NCBI RefSeq assembly: GCF_022965805.1
Contig: NW_027331706.1
Coordinates: forward strand, 62,001-126,000
DNA length: 64,000 bases
Source of the DNA: Primulina eburnea
Lineage: Eukaryota > Streptophyta > Magnoliopsida > Lamiales > Gesneriaceae
Direction of reading: 5' to 3'
In this document: in pieces, positions 13,191-26,100 of the stretch
Numbering within the stretch: the stretch's first letter is position 1
How the letters are laid out: each line of letters begins with the position of its first letter
Program-made: the position numbers and the translations under genes
The notes under the pieces: model-generated
Databases searched by the model: none
What the model was told of the DNA's origin: nothing
The model's input: the letters and a program-made list of their open reading frames with translations, nothing else

Positions 13191-15370
13191 TGTGGGGACC
13201 CGGACGCTAATCCTTTCCTTAATCATCTTTAGGAATATTTAATCATTCATAATAAACAGGGTCTAAAAATTTTTCTTTTAAAATGCAAAGCGGAAACGTA
13301 ATGTAATTAAAATCAAATTACATGTTAAACATGAACATACAAATCTAATGTCATCTACAATAATCCAACTAGGTTCAACTACATGTCGGTGCTGAATCCT
13401 AAGTTGCTTCTGAAGCCCTGATCTCTACGCTATCTAATCCAGCCTCGTTCTCGTCTTGACCCCGCTCATATCCCACCTGTTGCCATGCACACATACAGAC
13501 AAGACAACAGCCGGATAACTCCGGTGAGAATTACATTCTCAGTATAAATCATGTATACATGCAATCATATAAATCATATAAGAGCATATAACAAAAATCA
13601 TATCCTATATCAACCTCATGATATAAATCAATAACAAGGATAAATCATATTCTAAACATGTACCCTAATCAGGAACATAATTCAATCTCTAGAATAAATC
13701 CTATTCTAAGCATGTACCAATATCAGGAACATAAATCAATATCAAGAATAATTCCTATTCTAAACATGTACCAATATCAGGAACATAATTCAATATCAAG
13801 AATAATTCCTATTCTAGACATGTACCAATATCAGGAACATAATCAATATCAAGAATAACTCCTATTCTAAACATGGACCAACATCTGGAACATGATCAGT
13901 ATCAAGAATAATTTCTATTCTAAATATGTACCAATATCCGGAACATAAAAGGACATGAACCATATTCAGGAACATAATCAACATCAATCAATATCAATCA
14001 ATATAACTGTCACTCAAGCTCGTGACTCCACGTTTTATACTTGACTCAATCCTAGTCTAGGGATCCCGGTTTCCAAATGTGGTATTCCTATATCGAATTC
14101 CGTAATAGGAGGAACCGTAATTCTATTACTCGATATAACCATATCCGGTGTTCCTATATCGACTTCCGTAATAGAAGAAATTCCCATTCCCTATTACTCG
14201 ATATAACCAAGCATCCGGTGTCCTGACCTAACCGTCATGGACTGTAGCTCTATCGCTAATATCCAATCTTGAGACATCGTGCAATGTGCCGTGGCGATAC
14301 CACCACTATCCGGCACTTCTGTCACAAGATAACTCGTCTAATACCTGTTATCTAATATCAAGAGAACAAGTATATCAATCAACTCAATGCAAATATCAAT
14401 GCAATAAGGTACAGTATGTGATTTAGGGAAACTCGAGTCAAACCTCCCTCGAGTTGTGCAATCCCAACTCAACATTAATTTATACCTTTATCTTCTCGCT
14501 CAAAAGAAGAAGAAGTCCCGACTCTATCTCGGTCCATTCTCAATCTGGAAATGACAATATAAAACAGGCACAATATCAATATCAGTTCTGAACTCAAGAC
14601 TGTCTCTTTAAATCTGAAACGATATATCGAGAATCATAATATCAATATTCCATTCTCAATTCAACTCTGAATCTGATTAATCTGAATTAACTCAAATCAG
14701 CGGCATAACGGCACAATCTCAGTATTCCCGTCAATACCATATCACCAGATATTAATTACAAATCATAACCCATATTCGATACGATTTGTAATCAGTCTAT
14801 AATCCAAATCTATTCAATTTCAATTAATATAATCTGAAAAATCATAACAATTCCAGAATCAATCTGTTTCCTGATCTGACTTCAGTTCTACGATGTCTAA
14901 CGTGTCAAGAACATCATATATGAATTATATCAAATTCCTACAACATCATCTTTTCAAATGATAATAAAACTCAATGAAACTTACGTCCAGTTGTAGCTCG
15001 TGTCGAGAGGAGTATGGTACCGTGTCCGGATTTAAATTCTGATAGACGGATCATACAAAATCAAATTCTAAGCACAATTGAAGGTTGAGGGAATTTATTC
15101 TGGAGACTCTCGGTTCCTTCCTTGTGAATTGTGAAGGATATTGCAATATATATACTTCAATTGCATGTGTGACAAGTGTCACTCAAGTCATAATTACACT
15201 TTAGCCCTTGAACTCTTCCTATTTGCAATTTGGTCCTCAAAACTCTTTTTAATTCAATTTCAATCCTAAATAATTGCAAACATCTTGGAATATCATTCAA
15301 CACTCCAAAAGTTTCCAATTATATACTCTCAGATTAAAATAATATCATCTTTATTATCTCGGGCCTTACA
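13191..15370 (-). repeat. A 3' LTR
   Basis: 2,180 bp; on the minus strand TGTAAGGCCCGAG...GTCCCCACA. TATA box at 15143-15156 (minus strand). A stem-loop at 14426-14465 has GGGA outer arms and ACTCGAG/CTCGAGT inner arms, the counterpart of the ACTCAAAT/ATTTGAGT stem in LTRs B-E. A CCGGATAACTCCGGTGAG inverted repeat is shared with the other LTRs. No GC-rich array is present upstream of TATA, unlike B, D, E, F and G. Confidence 0.93.
13630..13965 (-). repeat. 54-bp tandem repeat inside the A LTR
   Basis: Six imperfect copies of a 54-bp unit containing ACATGTACCAATATCAGGAA; the CATGTACC marker falls at 13657, 13711, 13765, 13819, ~13872 and ~13926. The same array is in the other A LTR (about 58110-58443). 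Since 54 is a multiple of three it produces a spurious 66-codon ORF on the plus strand. It lies in the part transcribed downstream of the TATA box. Confidence 0.85.
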
Positions 15371-15408
15371 TTTCTCCCCCTCTAAGATACGATTTCGTCC
15401 TCGAAATC
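15371..15408 (-). other. A polypurine tract and adjacent stem-loop
   Basis: Minus strand: AGAGGGGGAGAAA directly against the 3' LTR is the polypurine tract that primes plus-strand DNA synthesis. Upstream at 15391-15408 is a perfect stem GATTTCG-AGGA-CGAAATC. Equivalent hairpins sit at the same place in B-F. Confidence 0.9.
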
Positions 15409-16744
15409 ACAATCAATCAATTCGTGGAATACAGATAATCATGTCATATCTCAAATCAGATATAAGAAGGAGATATACAAAACTGCAATAAACTCATATC
15501 CACGAAATCACTCGTGATAGAATCAACCTCAGAACAATGGCTATACAACATCCGTATATACCAATCACCAGTGCAACAGTTCCATAATAATTTAATATCA
15601 TCATCTGTTACCAAATCTGTTAATCCCAGTCAAAGATATATTCAATCTTCGATTTCAAACATCAACAGTCATCGTCCGACGTTGGCTTATTAGTCTATGA
15701 ATTCTGAGCTATCCTCATTTCTTCTGAATCAGTTTCACTTTTCTTATCAATTTCTGATCTTATCAAATCCAATCTCAGGCATCACCGCAATATCATTCCC
15801 ATACGAAGGAAATCCGCAGTTCTCATGGTACAATACCTCGACTAAAGCTATTTCGATACTCATCTGATAGCTATTATTGTACAATAATTCACAAGTGACA
15901 ATGAATCATGTCAATTAGTGCTAAAATCAAGCACTACATTTCCTGGATATCCTCCAGTATCAGGATAGTTTACTCTGACTATCCTTCAATCTATAAATCA
16001 TAGATGAACAATCATGCTGTACACTCAGCCAAAAGTACAAAATCAAACGAATATCACAGTCTGATAAAATCAACTTTGGCATTCAATACAATATGACCCC
16101 CGTTTCCGACATACCTCTCAGTCGTCTGGTCATATTTGTACGTCATCTTGTACAATATAACATAGGGAGATTTGAACAATCATTCAATCATAATTACCTA
16201 CTGGTACAATCTTGGCAAAATTTCGGTGATCCCATCACCAGATCCATAGAAATGTACTCCCATTTCTATTTAGAAATCAATAATTAAGATAATCAATCTC
16301 TTGGTTTCTATCTTTCTGTCTTCATCAGTCAGCGATTTAGACATTTCCATACAATGTCTGACATAACTGATTTTATCTGTTTATATCACAACTGTCTATT
16401 CGAATTATCACACATTTCCTGTTACCAGAATAGTACTGAATCTACTACTGTGTGTATCTGACAATCCCTGTCATTCAAATCCGAATATCTGACACAAACA
16501 AATCAGCTAATCATATAAAATAAAATATTACCTACCTGGTATTCGGCTCTGACACACTGTTCTGACTATCAAAATCAAGTTCTGAACAGTCTGATTCAAC
16601 TTCTGAACTGCTTTAAATCCTCAAAATCAGTTCTGACTCGACTGCACTGTATATAATCTCAACGGTTCATAACAATCGATATCAAACACATACTCAGAGT
16701 GATAATAATATCGGATCAGATTCAGAATATCAATACGCAATGCT
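15409..16744 (-). pseudogene. A decayed integrase region
   Basis: No long frame, but on the minus strand the order of short matches to the G and E integrase is kept. CTGATAGCTATTATTGTAC near 15865, an AGTGCTAAAATCAAGCAC segment near 15920, CATATTTGTACGTCATCTTG near 16130 and CCCATTTCTATTTAGAA near 16258 all have counterparts in G between 340 and 800. Stops and indels are everywhere. At 16505-16552 lies the conserved ACCAG-GTAGGTA block found in A-D. The stretch is rich in TCTGA/TCAGA. B is inserted at 16749/16750. Confidence 0.8.
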
Positions 16745-16749
16745 GATCT

Positions 16750-18937
16750 TGTGGGGACCCGGACGCTAATCATCTTCTTACTCATCTTTTTGGGATTCAA
16801 TTATCAATTAAGATAAAACAGGGTCTAAAAATTTTTCTTTTTAAATTATAACTGCGAAAGGTAATGGACTCTAAATACTATACATGTCTGTATAAAAAAC
16901 ACAAATTCAGTATTAAAATACAATAATGTACAACCTTCTAATCTAAGGTTCACTACTAAAGTTCTAGTAGTAAAATCCAATCTACTGTAAGTCCGGAATC
17001 ACCACGCTAAACTCGTCTTCTCTCGTCATCTTCTCGACCCTGATCCAGCCCCACCTGTTGTCATTCACACATACAAAACACGACAACAGCCGGATAACTC
17101 CGGTGAGAATAAATCCCAGTATAAAACATGGTAAGCATGTATATAAACAAACTAATTCATAAAACATGCGATCATGTGTAAACACAATATAATTCATAAT
17201 CTATGAAATTAAGCATGCAACTCAAATCAGATAAACATGCATATAAACAATCTAAATCATAAAACATGCTAGCACAACTGAAAGCAATAACGATGGGTTC
17301 CATGATCTAGGAGCCAGATCCATATAAGCATGAAGTCCTAATCAAATCATGTCTAGACTTGACTCGATCTATAACTCTAGGGATCCCGTAATGAATAAGA
17401 CGTCAATGGCTGTTACCTACTCAACCGATCGTGGTAACTATACGTCTTATTCCTAGACTTCGGCCATGGCTGTATCGTGGTGCTACAATAGGACAATGTC
17501 TGCTCCTATGTACGATACATCGAACGTCTAGAAGTCTGACAATGACTGTCAAGACTTTCCTATCTTAACTGCAATGAATAACAATCTGTAAACAAAGCAT
17601 AATCATATTCATAACTGAATATCACAATTATTTTACATGCTTGAATACAATTCTATAATCAAAGCATAATCAGGTAACAATATAAACAATAATCTAGTAT
17701 GTGATTTTATTGGGAAACTCAAATTAATCTAATTTGAGTTATGCTTCCCGAATATCACATGAATTATACCTTTGTCGTCCCTATCTGACGAAGACGATGA
17801 CCTGTATCCAAATCTGTCCATATCAAATCTGAAATGACAATATCAATACGCTGTATCAGTGCATAACTCAAGACACACTCTGTTCTGATCAATACTCTAC
17901 TCAGTACATAATCTGATCAATATCTGAACAAGATACAATCTGATTCATATCAACGAATATCACGATGAAATCTAAATCATAACTGAATCTGATCAATTTA
18001 AATCAACTGATGTTTCGACGGCATAACAATACAACCTGAATAACCCCGTCAGTTCTGAACATCACAAATATAATACTGGAATTCATAATCTGTGTCAATA
18101 CAATTCATAATCTGAATACTAACACAATTCTGGTATAGAATCTCAATCAATTAAACTCTGAAAGTCATAACAATTGCATAACCAGTCTATTCTTTAATCT
18201 GACTTCAGTTATACACTGTCTAGTGTAGCAGAAACACCATAACTGAATCATATTCAAATCTGACAATATCATAAACTCAAATCTTGTTTAAACGTAACAA
18301 AACTTACGTCCAGTTGTAGCCTGCGTTGATAGGAACACAGCACTAAAGTCGGATTCAAAATCAGATAGACGGTTCGCTCATAAATCGATTTCGAAATGTC
18401 CGAACAAAGCTTTCCCTAACCTTTTCGATTTTCTTCTGCCAAAATCTGAAGGTTTGCATGTGTATATATATATATATACATCCACGACATGCAAGAGAGC
18501 AAGTAGCATCGTGCATGTTCAGCACGTTTCGCGCATATGCGCCAACAATGTCGCGCATATGCGCCGGTAGCTCACACCAGCATTTTGCCAACTCACGCAT
18601 ATGCGCCAATCATTCTGCCTAACCCGCGCATATGCGCCATTTAAGTCGCGCATATGCGCCAATCCTTCTGGACCTTCCGCGCATATGCGCCACTAATCTC
18701 GCGCATATGCGCCAAGGCTTCTGGAGGTGTCGCGCATATGCGCCAATCTTGATCGCGCATGTGCGCCAACACATAAATTTGCACACACAATTTACACCTT
18801 TCTTATGTGTTCTAGTCCGATCCGTTTCGTCTATAATGATCTCAATTACTTCAAGAATCATTCCAGATTAATTATCAATTACGGTAATCATACTCAATTC
18901 ATTTCAGATTACGGTAATTAAATTCTCGGGCATTACA
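16750..18937 (-). repeat. B 3' LTR
   Basis: 2,188 bp, minus strand TGTAATGCCCGAG...GTCCCCACA. Stem-loop at 17712-17749 (AACTCAAATT...AATTTGAGTT with GGGA/TCCC outer arms). CCGGATAACTCCGG inverted repeat near 17090. Small ORFs of 60-80 codons on either strand arise from the GCGCATATGCGC array and are not genes. Confidence 0.93.
18462..18767 (-). promoter_or_regulatory. B 3' LTR: palindrome array upstream of TATA
   Basis: Nine copies of GCGCATATGCGC or one-base variants between 18531 and 18766 (for example at 18531, 18553, 18627, 18648, 18679, 18700, 18732). Each is a perfect 12-nt palindrome. In element orientation the array ends just upstream of a GCATG(T)-bearing segment and a (TA)n TATA run at 18462-18479. 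This places it in U3 where enhancers lie (inference). The 5' LTR of the same element has ten copies. Confidence 0.8.
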
Positions 18938-18975
18938 TTTCTCCCCCTCTTAGATCTGAGTTCGTCCTCGAACTC
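18938..18975 (-). other. B polypurine tract and adjacent stem-loop
   Basis: Minus strand AGAGGGGGAGAAA at 18938-18951 next to the LTR, with the stem GAGTTCG-AGGA-CGAACTC at 18958-18975. Compared with A the stem has changed on both sides and still pairs. Confidence 0.9.
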
Positions 18976-21058
18976 ACAACTCACAAGCAATCAATCCAAA
19001 TTTATCAGAAAAAAAAAATGTATAACAGAGTTTAACATCCAAACTCATCTCACTATTATCATTCTGTGGTGTCTTTCTTTGGTCAATCTCTGATTCTAGT
19101 CTGGAATCAGAATTTACTACGTATACTATCACAATATTTCTGACATACTTTGTCTGATATTACTGGCGATACAACATCCGTATATGCCCATTCATAGTTC
19201 ATAACAAAGCAATACTAGCAGTTGTTAGCAAACCTGTTTATTCCACACCAAGGATATATTCTATCTTCGGCCTTAAATACCAATCATCATCATCCGATGT
19301 TGGTTTTCTTTAATCTGTCCATTCTGAACTGTCTCAATAACTATTGTCATACAGTAAGTCACACAATGACAATAATCTATATATAAACTAGTACTAACAT
19401 CCAGTACTAAAGCTCTACAAATATCTGTCAATATCTGGTAATACACTCTGACTACCTGTCAGTCTGTAATAATCTGTACAAGAGAGTTTATGATATAATC
19501 TATCACAATTACAACTCCATCAAAATCACCACCTAATATCATCTAATTCAACATTCTAGCCAATCTGACTATTTCTTTGACAGCGATCTCCGTCATCCGA
19601 TTTTGTTTGTACGTAATCTGGTACAAACTGATAGATATAGATTGAGTAATCTGTCAATCATAATCATATCATATCAAAATCTAAAGAAACTGGCGGTAAT
19701 GTCATTACGAAAGCCATAGAAATGTACTCCCATTTCTATTCAGAAATATACAAATTCTGTAATAATCTTCTGATTTCTATCTTTTTGGCTTCTTCTGTTA
19801 GCAATTCAGACTTATCAGTACAATTTCTGCCAACATTTCTGTACAAATTCTGTGACAACTAATCTGATCTGTCTATATCACCACTATCTGTTCGAATAAC
19901 GCACATTCACAACTATCTGAATGAAAATTGAATCCATAACAGTTCGGTTCTGACGTTATCTGTGAATTCAGATTCGAACCATCCTGTATAAACAATTCAG
20001 TTAATAACATAAAATAAAGAAGAAATACCTACCTGGTATTCGGCTCTGACTATCAATATCAAAATCTGTACCCAATTCTGAAACATTCTGATATCATAAC
20101 ATAATCAGTCTCATATAACACAAAATCAAATATCTGTTATTCTGACTGATGCTCTGTTCTGATTATTACAAACAAATTCTGAACATTCTGATCACATGTC
20201 TGACTGTTTACACTAATCTGTATCAAACACTGATTCACAATAACAGGAATATTACATCAGATTCAGAATAGAAAGAACCGATACAGATCTAGGACTCATA
20301 AAACAAAGATTGCGGCAACCCTGATGATTCTGACTACTGATCAATCTTCACAGCGCCTAAATCATCTGCCATATCTCATCTGCAAATAGACTATGCTCTC
20401 AACCAATATCAGATGTCTCAATTACTGATTTAGAGCAAGCACAATACGCAAGCAGATATAACATAATAAGGAGATCAGAGAATAAGAAAATCTGTAAAAC
20501 TTAGCAATTCTGACTTTCTGACATTTTTGCTAATTCTGATATATCTGTTACCTGTGTCGTTTACAGTCGCTGATTCCTGTCTCAACCGTGCAAATAAATC
20601 GGTATACACACTGCAGATATCACCTATTCTGAATACAATCTGTTTTAATTATGTTTCATACTCGAACAATTTCTGTATACAAGAATCATAATTCTGAAAT
20701 CTGATCTAGGCAAACATCAACTAACTTGTATAATATTGACCAATCTGTCAATACTAAACTCGATTTCAGTGGGTCTACTGAATACATAAGGATGCAATCT
20801 GCTCCTTTCTATACTAATCGAGTCAGATACAATACAGATATCAAAGGAATTCTAAATCTAGAATCCTTATTGTGAAATCTCTACTCATCAGCCATATCTG
20901 GTCTGAATCTTGTACTTTCCTGACTGGAATTTATACTGGTTCTGTACTTGTTTAGCATATTAACATCAATAATGCGGTCGAATCAGAAGACACAAGTACA
21001 TTATAATCTAACTCGATCTCATTCTTATCTTACTGTAGTATATAATATGTCACAGAAA
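18976..21058 (-). pseudogene. B decayed pol region
   Basis: No open frame. Short matches on the minus strand follow the order of integrase, RNase H and RT in G and E: an integrase segment around 19380-19480 (AGTACTAACATCCAGTACTA), TTTGTACGTAATCTGGTAC near 19606, CCCATTTCTATTCAGAA near 19728, and the linker upstream of RT near 20740-20960. Block 19995-20060 holds the near-invariant GAATACCAG-GTAGGTATTTC. F is inserted after 21063. The other side of this pol remnant resumes at 28381. Confidence 0.8.
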
Positions 21059-21063
21059 TCTCT

Positions 21064-22659
21064 TGTGACACCCCGATCCTCTTTTAAAATAAATACGCAG
21101 CGGAAATAAAATTTTCTCTTTAAAATATACGGAAGGAGTTTCAAAATACATTTCATCAAATATCTTTACAAAATAAATACATGATCATTTAAATGACATA
21201 ACAAAAACAAAACATCATTCCTATGATCATGCCAAAATCATCCTTCCAACGGTGTATGCATATGACCCCCAATCCACAGTCAACGTCCCGGGGCACCACT
21301 CTGATCTGCATCACATGAAAATAACTGGAATGAGAATAAATCTCAGCAAGTGGAACTCTTATATAACAATGAACAATAACTCTGTAAAACATATCTTTGA
21401 AATCATAAATACCATCAACTCTGAACTGTAAACTCTGAATATCAATAACATAGCAATAGCATATAAAATATGATGGTATTTCTCTTTTGCTCTGGGGATT
21501 GATATCAATAGTATCTCTGCTCTGGGTGCTCGTATCCCAAATCGATATAAATACCGATAACTCTGAGGGATATAAGCCTATAGGCGATGATCATCTAATA
21601 TTGCATGCAATCTCTGACTATGTATTTATCAATCCGAAAACATTTGAACTCTGAATAGCATTTAAGGCCGTCCTTTCACAATCTCATATTTTCTCTTGTA
21701 TTCCCTTTTAACAATAGTGAGGTATACAATACCTCCAATAGATAATCAATGAAATCAATACATAACAATGGATTAATGGAAGGGAATATCACTTTAAAAT
21801 CTTTAAAACACAATACATATAATATCATGTGAGCAAAAAGGATGAAATTCCACTTACAAACCACAACAAACACCTCAACTTAGCTCTTGATCACCACCTA
21901 CAACAAATAATCCACAAATAACACCAATATCAACTAAATATCCAAGATTACAAGCTAAATAATCCATAAATCCACATAAACAACCAACCTAAACAACTCT
22001 TAATTTACAACCTTAACAGAATCGCACCAAAAGCTTACCCAAGCTTCCTAGCACCAAGGAGAACGTCGAACTCAAGTCGAAATTCCAAACAAACGCCTGA
22101 ATCGAAGATAGGAAAGGAAAGAAATGACTGAAAACCCTTGAAATGGAGAGAAAAGTCGAGAATGGAGGAGAAAAGAAAGGGAAAGTATGGCCAACCACTC
22201 CAAAAAGTAGCTTAAAAACTCGCCCATACCTTCACCGCGGGTGCGCTCCTCTAAGCACCGCGGGTGCGCAATGGTTACGGCATTCTCAAAAATTCTGGAA
22301 CACGAACAGCGCGGGTGCGGCGACGCAAGCAGCGCGGGTGCGGTCTCTACCGCAGGGGCGGTCTCTACATCACCGCGGGTGCGGTGTGCTCACGGCATTC
22401 CAAATCCAAAACAGCACAGTACACCGCGGGGGCACTCCAGTTAGGAGCGCGGGTGCACTCAGGTCACGGCAAAGCACTATTCCCATGCAACTAGAATCGA
22501 TCCGAAACTCTGAAACGAACAACCAACATCAACTAACACCTCAAGACAATAAAACTAACAATACTATAGCCCAAAAATACAACTCTGAACATCTAATCAA
22601 ATATCCCAAAATAACAAACGAAACTTAAATCGTACCGTACACCGGGCTCGGCTATTACA
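21064..22659 (-). repeat. F 3' LTR
   Basis: 1,596 bp. The GC-rich block at 22234-22460 is flanked by AT-rich sequence. No clear TATA run was found; TTTTTAAG just downstream of the block on the minus strand is a weak candidate. The CTCAAAT stem-loop of A-E is not present. ORFs up to 161 codons through the GC-rich block are in both LTRs and look fortuitous. Confidence 0.93.
22234..22460 (-). repeat. F LTR GC-rich repeat block (3' copy)
   Basis: About nine copies of ACCGCGGGTGCGGT-like units (some GCGCGGGTGCGG or CCGCAGGGGCGG), irregularly spaced, in an otherwise AT-rich LTR. Same motif as in G although the remaining LTR sequence differs. The second copy is at 27950-28176. Confidence 0.8.
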
Positions 22660-22695
22660 ATCTCCCCCCCTTAAGGGAATTTCGTCCGCGAAATT
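22660..22695 (-). other. F polypurine tract and stem-loop
   Basis: Minus strand TTAAGGGGGGGAGA at about 22660-22674 abuts the LTR. Immediately upstream is the stem AATTTCG-CGGA-CGAAATT at 22678-22695, a third paired variant of the hairpin seen in A, B-D and E. Confidence 0.88.
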
Positions 22696-22699
22696 GACG

Positions 22700-23165
22700 T
22701 CACGGCACGAACAACTCAGGATACTTCTCTCTCATCTCATCCTCTGGTTCCCACGTAGCCTCCTCTATCAAATGGTTCCTCCAAAGAACTTTGACAATGC
22801 CGATCTCTTTGTTCCTCAGAACTCTAACTGTGCGATCCAGAATCTGAATCGGAATCTCTTGATACGTCAAATTCGGCGTCAAGTCCAATGGCTCATGGCG
22901 AAGAACATGGGAAGGATCTGCAACATACTTCCTGAGCATCGAAACGTGAAACACATTATGAACTCTGTCAAGATCTGGAGGTAGGGCTAATCTGTAGGCT
23001 CGATCGCCAACTCTGTCCAATATCTCAAATGGACCAATAAATCTAGGACTCAACTTGCCCTTCTTGCCAAATCGCATCACACCCTTGAGAGGTGCTATCT
23101 TCAGAAACACGTGATCGCCAACCTCGAACTGCAAAGGCCTACGATGAACATCTGCATTTCCTGCC
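22700..23165 (-). pseudogene. F integrase C-terminus and chromodomain, out of frame
   Basis: Minus-strand frame continuing pol after a deletion: LQFEVGDHVFLKIAPLKG, then KLSPRFIGPFEILDRVGDRAYRL, HNVFHVSMLRKY, and a C-terminal chromodomain-like segment (IQILDRTVRVLRNKEIGIVKVLW...EEATWEPEDEMREKYPELF). A chromodomain at the integrase end is the hallmark of chromoviruses and is thought to steer insertion to heterochromatin. Relative to E about 46 codons between GRKCR and RRPL are missing, and the join changes the frame. The frame extends right to 23230 but only the part left of ~23165 is integrase. Confidence 0.88.
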
Positions 23166-26100
23166 ATAAAGTGCCTCATACGGTGCCATGCCAATCGTCG
23201 CCTGGTAGCTATTATTATAAGTGAACTCAACCAAAGGCAACAAAGAATCCCATCTACCTGGAAAGTCTATAGTACAAGCTCTGAGCATATCCTCAAGAAT
23301 CTGAATGACTCTCTCTGACTGACCATCGCTCTGAGGATGATAGGCTGTACTGAACGCTAACCGCGAACCCATAGCTCTGTGCAAACTCTTCCAAAACTCT
23401 GAAGTAAATCTGGGGTCACGATCAGACACTATCGACACAGGGACACCATGAAGTCTGACAATCTCTGCTATGTAGTCCTCGGCATACTGGTTCATCGAAT
23501 ACGTCGTCTTGACTGGAAGAAAGTGCGCTGACTTAGTCAATCTATCAACGATAACCCAAATAGAATTGAAACCTCTCCGCACTCTGGGAAGACCAGTCAC
23601 GAAATCCATCGTAATATGCTCCCACTTCCACTGAGGAATCGGCAACGACAACAATGTCCCAGCAGGTCTCTGGTGCTCAATCGTCACCTGCTGACAAGTA
23701 AGGCACTGAGAAATGAACACGGCAACATCCTTCTTCATACCTGGCCACCAGTAGAGTCGACGAAGATCCTGATACATCTTCGTACTGCCTGGATGAATCG
23801 AATACGGCGCGGTATGAGCCTCTGTCAGAATATCTCTACGAATATCATCGCCAAAAGGAACACAAATACGACCTCTGAAAGTCACCAAACCATCACCATT
23901 CAAGGCAAACTCTGAATTACCTCTAATCTCTGCTCTATCTCTCAACTCTGTCAACTGAACATCAGTCGACTGCTCTCTACGGATCCTGTCCGTCAATGAA
24001 GATCGAATAACTAACGCTGAAAGACGAGCAATGGTGCCTGGAATCACCAGATCAATCTCCTCTCTCTGCAAATCCATCAGCAACGGTCTCTGAATCAAAG
24101 AACTCAATGAAGCACTCGACTTACGACTCAAAGCATCAGCCACAACATTCGCCTTCCCTGGGTGATAACTGATAGTCACATCATAATCTTTGACCAGCTC
24201 TAACCACCTCCTCTGCCGCATATTGAGCTCTCTCTGAGAAAACAGATACTTCAAACTCTTGTGGTCTGTGAAAATCTCACACTTTTCGCCATACAAGTAG
24301 TGTCTCCAAATCTTCAGGGCGAAAACCACAGCTGCCAACTCTAAATCATGCGTCGGATAATTCTTCTCATAATCCTTCAACTGGCGAGAAGCATAGGCAA
24401 TGACCTTACCTCTCTGCATCAACACTGCACCGAGACCCTTCTTCGACGCATCGGTATAGACCACAAAATCCTCTGAACCACTGGGCAATGCGAGAATAGG
24501 AGATGACGTCAATCTATCCTTCAACTCCTGAAATGCACTCTGGCAATCTATAGACCACTCGAACTTCACAGTCTTCCTTGTCAGATTGGACAATGGCAGG
24601 GCAATCTTGGAAAAATCCGAAATGAAACGACGATAATAACCCGCCAAACCAAGGAAACTGCGTACCTCTGAAACAGTCGTAGGAATAGGCCACTTCTGAA
24701 TCGCCTCTATCTTCATCGGATCAACAGCAATGCCATCCCTCGAAACGACATGGCCTAGAAAAGAAATCTGATCCAGCCAAAACTCACACTTCTTCAACTT
24801 AGCAAACAACCTCCGCTCTCTCAGCAACTGGAGAACAACTCTGAGATGCTCTGAATGAAGCTCTCTGGTCTTGGAATAGATCAAGATATCGTCGATAAAG
24901 ACAATGACGAAGCTATCCAAATACGGCTTGAACACACGGTTCATCAAGTCCATGAAAACAGAAGGGGCATTGGTCAAACCAAAAGACATCACGAGAAACT
25001 CATAGTGACCATACCTGGTCCTGAAAGCCGTCTTAGGGATATCAGACTCCCTAACCTTCAACTGATAGTAGCCAGACCGAAGATCAATCTTCGAGAAAAC
25101 AGTGGCACCCTGGAGTTGGTCGAATAGATCGTCAATCCGTGGCAACGGATACTTGTTCTTGATCGTCACTTTGTTAAGCTCCCTATAGTCGATACACAGC
25201 CGCAAGGAACCATCTTTCTTCTTAACAAATAGAACCGGAGCTCCCCAAGGCGAAGAACTCGGACGAATAAAACCCTTATCTAGAAGATCCTGCAACTGCG
25301 TCTTCAACTCTTTCATCTCAGTAGGAGCCATCCTATACGGAGCCTTAGAAATAGGAACCGTACCTGGAGCAAGATCAATAACAAACTCTACATCCCTATC
25401 CGGCGGCAAACCCGGAACATCATCCTCAAACACATCCGCAAACTCCCTCACCACATCAATATCATCAATATTCAACTTAATCAGTCTATCCATATCCACA
25501 ACAGATGCTAGAAAAACATCACAACCTCTACACAATAGCCTCTCAGCATCAAGACATGAAATAAAAGGAAGGACCAGCGAAGTACCTGAGCTGGCGAGAA
25601 CTCCTCCCTGGCCATCATCTTCCTTAGTCATCGAAAAGATACGACCCTGCACCTTCTCCTGGCTAGCTCCCTTAGGACAATCTCTGGAAATATGGCCTGG
25701 CATGCCACAACGATAACAAGAACGAGTGCCAAATCTACACTCTCCACGATGAGGTCTGCCACACTTGGGACACAAGGATCTCTCAGAATCAGACGGAGCA
25801 ACTGGCGCTGAAGGTGGCCTAGGACTCTGATCCACCTTGCCCTTCCCCTTGAATCGATCTCTGCCACGCTGACCTGAACTCTGGCCTCTTTGAACACTAG
25901 CCTGGTGCCTCGCCTGTCTCTCCCTGGCGATATCCTTCTCGTCCTGCTCTGCTAGCAACGCCTTGGACACAATCTCCTTGAAAGTAACAGCCTTGGACAT
26001 ATTGATATCACGCCTGATCTCCGCTCTAAGGCCTCGAATGAAGTGAGCGCCTTTATCTTTATCACTGGTAGCAATGTACGGAGCAAAAAGGCAACCCTCC

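Noticed and set aside
13658..13858. 66-codon repetitive ORF (MYPNQEHNSIS...)
   Set aside because: Translation of a 54-bp tandem repeat inside A's LTR; present in both LTRs and without coding features.
18531..18766. Regularly spaced short repeats resembling a CRISPR array
   Set aside because: Spacers are short, similar to each other and inside an LTR of a plant element; the repeats are 12-nt palindromes, not CRISPR repeats.
18976..21058. Possible host intergenic or gene sequence between B's LTR and F
   Set aside because: Ordered short matches to integrase and RT of G and E show it is decayed pol of B.
22143..22628. 161-codon plus-strand ORF (also at 27859-28344) as a possible gene
   Set aside because: It reads antisense through the GC-rich LTR repeat block, is duplicated only because LTRs are, and has no recognisable domain.
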